A stretch of 64,000 bases of DNA from Lasioglossum baleicum (Eukaryota > Arthropoda > Insecta > Hymenoptera > Halictidae). Shown one piece after another: positions 55,701-64,000 of the stretch (its first letter is position 1; the number at the start of each line of letters is the position of its first letter). The translations under genes were made by a program, and so were the position numbers. The stretch spans positions 9,176,001-9,240,000 of the forward strand of contig NC_134930.1 of NCBI RefSeq assembly GCF_051020765.1, written 5' to 3'. The notes beneath the pieces were generated by a model that did no database searches, was not told the origin of the DNA, and worked only from the letters and a program-made list of their open reading frames with translations.

Positions 55701-58700
55701 ACATTTATAATCCCAACTGAATCTAACACAGTCTGCTTGCTTGTTAATCTTTTTTTACAGCGTTCACGAGTTCCAGAAATATAGATTATACGGAAGGAAT
55801 ATCAATGATTTTGATCCAATACGATTTTTCTAATGACGGGATTAAAGACTGTGCGAGCCGCGTACCGCGGACAAGACTTTGGATTCTATCTTTATCCTCG
55901 CTATGTTTGCCAAACGACAGCTGCTTACCTCTGCTTCCATTACCTGTATCTTGACATTTTCGCGGATTATTTTCCGACCACGCAATTTCAACATGTCTTG
56001 CAGATCGTTCGAGATCAAAATTAATACATTCGTCGCGGTCAAATATATCATTTGCACAAAAACTATTATAAAATCCAATTGAGAATTCACCTTTCTCAAA
56101 GTAACTGTACATAATTTGTATCAGACTGCGAATCTTGATGCAAATTTCAATTTTCATTATTTTATCGAAACTTAAAATGAAGAATTAACTTTAGCTCTGG
56201 CTGGTAAGATTAGAAGCAATGTACTAGGAAGTATATCGTTAATAAATTTCTATTCTGGAAATCGCGATGGAGAAGCCTAGATTACAAGATTATACATACA
56301 GGTGTAAAACATAAAATATAAAATGTAAAATATAAAATTTCGTAATATGTTACGTAATATTATTGTATATGAAATTGTATAAGAACGAAGAGGAGAGTCC
56401 TCGCCAAAGTCGAGTCGAGAGTCGAGGCGCGCATCAATGCAATAAATAATGAAATAGATAATACTGGTAACGGTTGCGACTAACCCCGTCGAGACGTTCA
56501 CACTTTCTCGCGGCAAATAACCGATAAAAATACGTTTCGCTCATCGAATATATAAATATTTTCAAGTGTTGCTCGGCTCAAAGCCGCCTACTCGCCGCTA
56601 AACTTAGAAACCGGCCTCCTGGTCCCAGGTACTGCCTAGAAAGATGATATCGACATTTTCATCGACCGAGTTCAGAAAAATCTGAAACATATACACCTAT
56701 ATTGGCTTCAGATTTATAACTGAACTGCGGATTTTATGCATTTATGAGAAGAATAAGTAGGCGAAACAGGAATTGGCAGGAAGATATATGTATAAAAGGG
56801 AATTAAGTGTGCCGATCGTATTATCGTCAACTTATTCAAATCATAAAAGAGGGAAAGAAATTGTTATTATATTTGGTTTCAGCACCTTGTAATGAACGAA
56901 GAACATAGTTATTTTGAATAAAGATCCGCAGTCTATTCGCAACGAAATAATCGATTCCACTCCAGTTTTATTTCGTCGGTATCTTTCGTCGAAAAATATA
57001 CCATAATTGCAACTATCGTTCTAGTCTAATTAATAAGTAAGTTTAAGCGAGCGCTTCTGCACAATAAGACGATGTTCCTGTTGTTTCTCCGAACACCTGT
57101 CATTGTCCGAGCACGCGCTCATCCGAACGGTGTGTAACGACTTTGACAAGATTCTTGCGTCACCTGGGTCAGATATTTTCGGTGGTCGCGTGGCGTTAAA
57201 CCCTCGCCTCGGGGAGTTATCTAATACTCCGCGCCTGTTCTTTTGGCACCGTGGCGTAGGGCCACAGTCGCATAGTGAAAACTCCTGATGAACATTCCTG
57301 GCAGCCAAGGAATCGGCTGAGAATCGAGCGAACTCCCGCGCAACGCAAATATCTTTTATTAATGTCCGACGACTATCGTGTGTTTCGCATATTTCTACGT
57401 CCACCGAAGCCCGTCGCTTCGTCACGCCTCCTCTGTTTGTTTAGAAACGTTCGTCTCCCGATCGGGAGGACTGGTATTATTAGCGCGTGGCGCGTCCTTA
57501 GGCCATTGCGGAATCGTTTCAGGCTCGAAAACTATGTTACAACAGCGATTTCCGCTGCCGAAACAGTCCCAAAGTGTCCTTTGCTCTGTACCATTGCCGC
57601 CGTAAAGAACCGAAATTACAAACGCTAGAGCCTACCTACGTGTCGGCATTATCGCGTCGACTCTCCTAGTAACAATAAGTTCGCTTTATTTCAGGAGTGC
57701 GAAGCGAAGAGGAGCTAGAGGTGCCAGAGGAGCTGTGTCGACCGTACATTGAGAAAGCGCTGAAGGACCTCGGTACAGGTAATGTTCAGATGTTGGGGAG
57801 CGCGCGACTGGAGCACAGCAATTTCTAGAATGTTTCATTTGAAGGATCTTTGGAGCAGACCAGTGCCGAGGCTGGGACCAACGAGGACAACGACAGCCAT
57901 GAAGACGATGGGAAACCTGCGAGCGAAGAGGTAAACTCTTCCAAGATTAATTAGAAATTGATCCAGAGACCACTAGCTCGCTTCCTCTGGATCAATTTCT
58001 AATGGTTAGACTACGGCTTAGGACAAAATTGCCTGGATCAAATTCAAAACAGTGAAAACATTCCAAGAATTTAGAAATGTTGTTGTATTACAATACTTTG
58101 GACTTGTAAAAATGGTCAAAGAAAGAAACGTGTATATTGTACATATGTATAGCTTGTAACGAATGCAGTCAATATTTATTTTGCATAAAAATCCGCAGGC
58201 TAGTTATGGTTTTATAGAATTCGGTACTATGTATGTGTTCCCTGGATCGGTTACTATTGAACCACCGGGTTCTAGGAGGGCGAGCCAACGGGCGATGTTT
58301 CGAAAGAAGATGAGGCGACCGAGGAGGAGAAGCAACAGTCGGTAGAAGATGCTGAGGCTGCAACGAGTGCTGAACAAACCCAAGAGGAGGCTGAAAAGTC
58401 CGCGGAGGGTGAACAGAGCGCTGAAGACGCTGGAGAGCATAGCGTCGAAGCCGAAGGAGGTTGTACTTGAGTATCGCACACATAAATTTCACTGAAATAT
58501 TCATTTTTACCCGATTAATGAACTCTGAACGTTTGTCGTCTTGTTCCAGGTGAGACTGAAGAAGAGAAATCCGGCGAAGAAGATGCGGGAACAGAGGAGG
58601 ACAAAGAACAGTCCTCCGAAAAAGTAGACGATGCCGCGGACTCCGGTCAGGATCAAACGGAAGAAGAGAACCAAGATAAATCCGACGAAGAAACGGAGGA

Positions 58701-59868
58701 AACCGAGGAAGCAGAGATAGACGAAGACAAGTCCGGTGAAGAGGAGTCGCAAGCGGACGAGGAGAAATCCGACGAAGCAGCCCAAGAAGCCGACGAAGGG
58801 AAATCCGACGAAGAAGCTCAAGCCGACGAACAAGTCCAAGCCGCGGGCAAATCGGCTGAGGAAGCGAAACTCGACGAAGAGAAATCCGACGAAGCTAAAA
58901 CCGAGGAGGTCAAGTCCGAAGAAGAAGAAGAGCAACCCGAGGAAGAGGATTCGAAGGCGGAGGGAGCTTCTGTAGAAGAGGGTGAAGCTGGGGAAGCTTC
59001 CAAGGAAGAAACTCAAGAGGAGGACGAGAGCAAAGCAGAGGAAGAGGAACAAACGCAGGGACAGCAGGCGAGTGCGGAGGAAGGACAGGAGGAGAGCAAG
59101 GAGGGTGAAGGCGAAGCTGAGAGCGCCGAGGGTCAAACGGAGGAAGAAGCACAGGAAGACGAGGAAAGTAAACAGGAGGAAGGAAAGTCTGCGGAAGACG
59201 AGGGAAAATCGGAGGAAGAGGCGACGACTGGGGAAGCTAAATCTATGGAGGAAGCTGAATCCGAAGAGCAAGCAAAGTCCGCCGAGGAGGACAAATCCGC
59301 TGACGAAGGCAAGGGAAAAGAATCCGTAGAGGAAGCCAAGTCGGCGGAAGAAGGTGCCGACGACCGAGCATCCGAGGAACAAGCTGAGGAAACGAAATCT
59401 CGAGCTAGACGAGAGGTTGGCGAAGAGGGCGCGGCCGATGAATCGGCTGATGAATCGGCCGAGGCCTCAGAAGACGCGAAACAAAGCGAGGAGGAGCCTA
59501 CCCCTGAGGAAGACCTGATCAGGGAGATCGTGGTGCCGGAGAACTTGAGACCTCGAGATCACCTCAACCAACTGCTGAAACTGGACGAGGAGAACGAGGA
59601 GAAGGAACGAGCTATTTCGAAGATCGGGTACGACGTACTAAAGGAGCTGAAGAGGGTGTACGACAATGCTATACAACCTTTGGAGTCTCTATACAAATAT
59701 AGGGACCTCAGCAACAGGCACTTCGGTGGTGAGTATCGCATAGATGTTTCCACCGTTTCATAGATTTCCAGATTTTCAAGATGAAAATAACTAGACAGCG
59801 GATTCTTATGCAAAATAAAAATTATCTGCATTCATCGCAAGATGCGCGCGCGAGAGCTACATAAATAT

Positions 59869-59903
<35 letters not shown>

Positions 59904-62058
59904 TTTCCTTAACGAGACTATAGCGAGTTGAGAATGATATAGGAGTAATAGTAACAATTGTAACAAATGTAGAAAATGTTTATTTTGCACGAAGATCCAC
60001 AGTCTAGCAACGATTCCGAAATTTCAGAACACTTTGTAATTGAACACACTGTCTGTTGCGTCTGTAGATCCGGAGATCTTTTCCAAGCCACTGGTTCTGT
60101 TCATGGGTCCATGGAGCGGTGGGAAATCCTCTATTATAAACTACTTGCTCGACATTGAATACAAGCAAACGTCGCTACGGACAGGTGCGTAAGTAGCCGC
60201 ACGGCACATTGTTTTGTCAAGACTTTTCTCGTTTGACTTTGTTTGAGACGCTTGACCCGACCCGGTCAGGATTTCTACTAGGTGTCCCTTAGCGATAGAC
60301 TTAAGCATGCTAGAGAAGCATGAATATATAGATAGTGTTTAGGTGATTTGAGAGAGTGCTTAGAGGAGCAATGCAAAACGGGAAATGGAAATGACACAGG
60401 AGCCGAACCGTCGCCAGCTTACTTCAACATTCTAATGCACGGCGAGGATGAGGAGGTCCTCGATGGCACCCAGCTGGCCGCTGACTGGACCTTCTCCGGG
60501 CTGCAGAAGTTCGGGCAGGGATTGCTCGACCGCCTCAAGGGTTTGCGACTCGGCAACAAGCTGCTAGAGAAGGTAAGCGGATGGAATGTTCTCTGACAAG
60601 ACGGATCACGACCTGGACCACCGCTACTTATTGTTAGATCGTTAGATGGAACTAGTCGAAGCGAGCCGACTACTACTTTCACTCTCTTCAGATGACCTTG
60701 AACCTGACCTAAAAACGCGTATCGCGGTAGTACAAAAAACAGAAAAACAAAACTCGAAGACCCGATTTTGAGTTGGATTCGACGGAAAAAGCGGTAGTGT
60801 AGGTGTCTAGGTGTCTAGGTCATCGCCTTGCGGACCCAGAGCCAAAATCATCCACGCTTACGTAATCCTTGTACCAGGTGAACATAGTCGAGATACCAGG
60901 CATCCTAGAAATTCGAAAGCAGGTACAACGTCTGTTCCCGTTCAACGACGCGTGTCAATGGTTCATCGATCGGGCGGACATAATATTTCTGGTCTACGAC
61001 CCGTCGAAACTGGACGTCGGACCGGAAACGGAAGCGATCCTCGATCAGCTGAAGGGGAGGGAGTACCAGGTAAGAGAGCACGTAACCGATACTTGAACAC
61101 ACGTCACAGGAGGCAGTAAGTTAACAGTAGTACTTTCGACACAGACGCGCATCATTCTAAACAAAGCTGATCAAGTGAAACCAGAGGAACTGATGAGAGT
61201 GCAAGGAGCACTGATCTGGAACATATCGCCGCTGATGTCCAGCGCCGAGCCGCCGGTCATGTACTCCACGTCGTTATGGTCCTTACCGTACGAGGCTGGA
61301 GCACCGACCAGATTGCTATACGCTCAGGAGCGTGCATTCCTACGTGATCTGCGTACTGCCATTGACAAACAAGTCGAGCACAAGATTGCGAGCGCCAGAA
61401 GATTCGCTGTGAGTTGCCGCCGAGGATACAAACTATGTATCGGACGCGTTCTTTAATTAATAGTCGAAACTCTGTCGAGAACCTTACGGTAGAGCGAGCT
61501 GTTCTAGAGACACCGGCATCGTCATCCGTTGATCACGAATGTTTCTATAAAAATGTTACTTACAAAATAAGTACTTGCTTCGTACATGCTAGGACTGTAC
61601 TCGCTCTATTCGTTCGTGAAAACTTATTGTTAGTTGTAGTTGTAACGAACGTGTTGCCGTTGCCGTTGCTGTTGCAGGTGCGAGTGCGCAATCATGCTAA
61701 AATGGTAGACTGCTATCTGACCACCTACTACAACCACAAGACGTTCTTCGGAAACAAGAAGGAGATCAGCGACCGAATCGTCGAGAATCCTCAGGACTAT
61801 CATATCTACGAGGGGCTCAGTACTCTGAAAAACATCTCGCGCTACGACTTGCCAGACCCGGACGTTTACAGGGACTTCTTCCGATTGAATCCTCTCTACG
61901 ATTTCCCGTTGCTGAGCTCCACGTGCACCTATTTCCGTGGATGCCCGATCAATAGATTAGACGTAGCAATCGCCTACGACCTGCCCGAGCTGGTAGGCAA
62001 ATACAAAAAGTCGGTAGAGCAAGTGACACACGAGTACGAGACCAGCCCTCCCAGTTGA
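52721..62058 (+). CDS. SRL: Sarcalumenin-type secreted EHD/dynamin-like GTPase
   Basis: Ten exons: 52721-52787, 57695-57778, 57845-57930, 58276-58459, 58550-59728, 60068-60184, 60400-60572, 60878-61069, 61145-61408 and 61678-62058; total 908 residues. Exon 1 encodes a signal peptide (RPAFFVGLFVALLALQG). Residues of roughly 25-500 include a very long Glu/Lys/Ser-rich acidic region (KSDEE, KSAEE-type repeats), suited to low-affinity Ca2+ binding. The GTPase domain follows: P-loop GPWSGGKSS (547-555), VEIPGI as G3 (634-639; usual Asp replaced by Glu) and NKAD as G4 (700-703). The C-terminal NPLYDFPLLSSTCTYFRGCP resembles EHD proteins. Vertebrate sarcalumenin acts in the SR lumen supporting Ca2+ storage and SERCA; the same place is inferred here. 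No KDEL-type end is seen (ends SPPS). Confidence 0.93.
55229..55262. repeat. Solo end of the GACTGCGG MITE family
   Basis: GACTGCAGATTTTTATGCAA after TA at 55227-55228, followed by AATAAAAATT as in the complete copies. No right end could be paired with it. Weaker matches stand at 54053 and 56123. Confidence 0.6.
56722..56933. mobile_element. TA-type MITE, GACTGCGG family, in intron 1
   Basis: Left end GAACTGCGGATTTTATGCAT (56722) and right end TTGAATAAAGATCCGCAGTC (ending 56933), the latter followed by TA. 212 bp, non-coding. Confidence 0.68.
57950..58003. other. Perfect 19 bp stem hairpin in intron 3
   Basis: 57950-57968 and 57985-58003 are exact reverse complements (ATTAGAAATTGATCCAGAG on the left), separated by a 16 nt loop. 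The stem begins 20 nt after the exon 3 donor. It ends 5 nt before the left end of a MITE. A transcript hairpin here could affect use of the donor; that is inference. Confidence 0.85.
58009..58200. mobile_element. TA-flanked MITE, GACTGCGG family, in intron 3
   Basis: Left end GACTACGGCTTAGGACAAAA (58009, diverged) and right end TTTTGCATAAAAATCCGCAGGC (ending 58200, well kept), each bordered by TA. At 192 bp it makes up more than half of the 345 bp intron (57931-58275). Confidence 0.75.
59794..60004. mobile_element. TA-flanked MITE, GACTGCGG family, in intron 5
   Basis: Left end GACAGCGGATTCTTATGCAA (59794) and right end TTTTGCACGAAGATCCACAGTC (ending 60004), bordered by TA on both sides. 211 bp out of a 339 bp intron. 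Its interior holds the ATTT tetranucleotide run at about 59864-59906. Confidence 0.8.
59864..59906 (+). repeat. (ATTT)n microsatellite
   Basis: About ten tandem ATTT units inside the intron 5 MITE. Confidence 0.9.
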
Positions 62059-62097
62059 GTGTAGTCGAACACGTCTTGAAGCAGAGCTCTCGACGCC

Positions 62098-62124
62098 GCC
62101 GTAGAATCTACGGGATTCTACGGC
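62098..62124 (+). other. Perfect 11 bp hairpin in the 3' UTR
   Basis: GCCGTAGAATC (62098-62108) and GATTCTACGGC (62114-62124) with a 5 nt loop, 40 nt after the stop codon of the GTPase gene. It could be an RNA structural element, but no known family is recognised. Confidence 0.75.
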
Positions 62125-63139
62125 AATCTGAGAGCAGATTGTACAAACAAAACTAATCAAGCGTACGAGTGAAAAGCGACGAACATTAGCGTAAGTTCCG
62201 TATTCGAGACGTTAAGTTGTAGAGAACCGTCTACCTGCGGGACAACAAACTATAGGGTTGGATCTGGATCGCCCTTAGACAGAAAATCCAACCGGGTCCC
62301 GGAACACAAACAAATAGAACACATCCTTGCGTGGTCTACTAGATAATTCGCTTCGAGGATGAGAAGGGATGCAGTATTTTCTCGGTATGAACAGAGTATA
62401 TCAATCGTATACAGTATACATATTAAGTATATGTATACAATATACATACCACGGTATACCAGAACATAACCGCTGACAATGAGTGCACGGCTCTGGATCG
62501 GAAGGCGAGATCATTTCAAGATGCTACTTGTGTTCGGAAGACGATAACAGTGCTACCATTCCGATCTAAAATGGACAGTGAGTTCCCCTCGATCGTGTTC
62601 AAACGTTCAAACGCACAGCTTCGATCATGCGGTTTTCGAGAAAACATATCACAGCAATAGTGGGTCCTACTAATGTTTACGAAAAGATGATAATAAGATG
62701 AACTCGCGCTATAGACTTCTTTGAAACTTAGTGTAATAGTTGCGCCGACTATTATGCAGCACTGTGACACTACGACCGTCAGAAAATCGTCAGACGGTAA
62801 CGAGAATTTACATATTATCGATATGTAAGGTATTATATTTATATACAATACATACAATATTTCCATTGAGAAAGAGATAAGAATGATCTCTTTTTGAGGC
62901 TTTTGTGAAAATACCTTGTATAAACGAATTGTGTTCTTATTAAAAGTTATAAAATATTTATATTTACAAAAAAAAAAGAAGAAAGAAGCGATACTACTTA
63001 CTGTTAGTTACTTGATATAACATATGTTCCCACGTTGATACACACAAACTATATTTTCAATGTAAATGAATATACTTGTTTTGATTTAGTAAAACCGTTC
63101 GACTTTTGATATATATATACATACCTCGTTCAAGTTGAA

Positions 63140-63192
63140 CATCTCTCTCTCTCTGTCTCTGTCTCTGTCTCTGTCTCTGTCTCTGTCTCTGC
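63140..63192 (+). repeat. (CTCTGT)n microsatellite
   Basis: A CT-rich run followed by about seven CTCTGT/TCTCTG hexamers. Confidence 0.9.
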
Positions 63193-63580
63193 AACAGAAA
63201 CAACATCCAACAGTCGAAAACAAAATCCGAATTAATAATAAATAAATAATTCAATTTGAATAGAAAATCAAAATTAATTTAAACGGAAAATAAATAACCT
63301 TGATTTCTATTATCCCATGACACAAATTCAAATACAATTGATCGTCACGATACTGGAGTAATTCAAGTTCAATGTTTATTTATTGTTTATTAATGGTTTT
63401 AGAAAATGAACAATAACATAGATTAATTGGACAGACAGACAATTGTGTGTGCGATACTCGCGCTCACGTCCTCTCCTACTTGAAGACTTGAAGAAAGTGC
63501 GCCATGACACTACGTCACGCTTTCGATTATCGAAAGCATCGAGTTTTGATCGATATGGTCTTTCCCGCGGAATCTGTATA

Positions 63581-63784
63581 GCGGACCCTACACGGTCAAT
63601 CAGGAATGACAGTCTGATTGAACAGTCAGACTGTCAATCCTTACTTCAATCACGAAGGAATATTTCCAAATATCTGGAAATCCGTCAGTCCATTTCATCA
63701 GTCCGTCAGTATTAATCTTTCACGATCAATCCGAATGTCAATCTTCGACGTGACTGTCATTCCGATTGACCGTGTAGGGTCCGC
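63581..63784. mobile_element. Harbinger-family MITE of 204 bp
   Basis: The ends GCGGACCCTACACGGTCAAT (63581) and its exact complement (ending 63784) are identical to those of the Harbinger relic at 36061-36897. The subterminal GGAATGACAGTC and the ATCTGGAAATCCGTCAGTCC segments also match that relic, in opposite orientation, while the transposase interior is missing. This is a direct MITE/parent relationship within one window. Confidence 0.85.
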
Positions 63785-63972
63785 TTAACAGAAAGAGTTA
63801 TATTGATGAGAATATACCGAAACAATCTGTTCCGGACAAAAAGACTAAATATACGCAGATATACGTACGTTATACTTTCATTTTTCAGAATCAAATCATA
63901 CCAATTTTTTAAAATTGCGGGGTGCTCAAGATACCCTATTTTTATCGAGAATCTTTGAATCAGGAATCTTAA

Positions 63973-64000
63973 GCGGCCCCTACACGGTCAATCAGGAATG
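63973..64000. mobile_element. Third Harbinger-family end, cut by the window edge
   Basis: GCGGCCCCTACACGGTCAAT then CAGGAATG, one mismatch from the MITE terminus, preceded by TTAA. Only the first 28 bases are inside the window. Confidence 0.75.

Larger units (their letters stand above)
52788..57694 (+). other. First intron of the sarcalumenin-type gene
   Basis: A 4.9 kb GTGAGT...TTTCAG intron. It contains a GCGCC run (53279-53302), several family ends or copies of the GACTGCGG MITE (54053, 55229, 56123, 56722-56933) and no convincing exon. The 105-codon minus-strand frame 54472-54789 has no recognisable domain. Its length makes it the likely site of intronic enhancers, but none can be named. 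Confidence 0.7.
62059..63580 (+). other. 3' UTR and downstream DNA of the sarcalumenin-type gene
   Basis: No further gene. A hairpin lies at 62098-62124, a TATACAT-rich palindromic stretch at about 62395-62450, and a CTCTGT hexanucleotide run at about 63140-63192. The mRNA 3' end is not marked by a clear AATAAA close to the stop; ATTAAA-type variants occur near 62937. Confidence 0.45.

Noticed and set aside
58507..59382. 291-codon minus-strand frame rich in Phe and Leu
   Set aside because: It is the antisense of the acidic GAA/GAG-rich exon 5 of the GTPase gene, which leaves few stops on the other strand.

Overview
The window is AT-rich animal nuclear DNA, most likely from a holometabolous insect. 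The gene products read as insect orthologues, and the genes have short GT-AG introns. The DNA between genes is full of class II (cut-and-paste) transposon debris. A hymenopteran is my best guess, but the sequence alone does not prove it. All well-supported genes lie on the + strand.

Positions 1 to about 18,160 are a transposon graveyard. It holds a cluster of nested palindromes (about 1.27-7.17 kb) and a dead Tc1-type transposon (7388-10535) that carries two later insertions: a 772 bp element that splits the transposase, and a hAT relic with a perfect 8 bp target duplication. Next is a 4.37 kb hAT-like foldback element (12261-16631) with arms of about 1.45 kb, an exact 8 bp target duplication and a LINE tail inserted in one arm. 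A second palindrome with a 29 bp minisatellite (16834-18158) ends about 75 bp before the first gene.

The genes are, in order: ZMAT2, the Snu23-like spliceosomal zinc-finger protein (18232-19866, five exons); an unrecognised 356-codon charged ORF (27773-28843); an otopetrin-family proton channel (exons from 41517 to 47417), with a possible alternative last exon at 47639-48230 that would add a His/Gln-rich cytoplasmic tail; and a sarcalumenin-type secreted EHD/dynamin-like GTPase (52721-62058, ten exons, 908 residues) with a very long acidic Glu/Lys-rich region before the GTPase domain. These genes do not form an operon or an obvious pathway. The GTPase is likely a luminal ER/SR Ca2+-buffering protein, the otopetrin a plasma-membrane H+ channel, and ZMAT2 a nuclear splicing factor.

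Between and inside the genes are further elements: a 950 bp near-perfect palindrome (31245-32196), a Harbinger relic (36061-36897) with its deletion-derivative MITE (63581-63784), a palindromic TA-flanked element in an otopetrin intron (43985-44608), several hAT MITEs, and a dispersed TA-flanked MITE family that fills most of introns 3 and 5 of the GTPase gene. Exon boundaries were placed by reading-frame continuity and GT-AG sites only; no transcript data were available.
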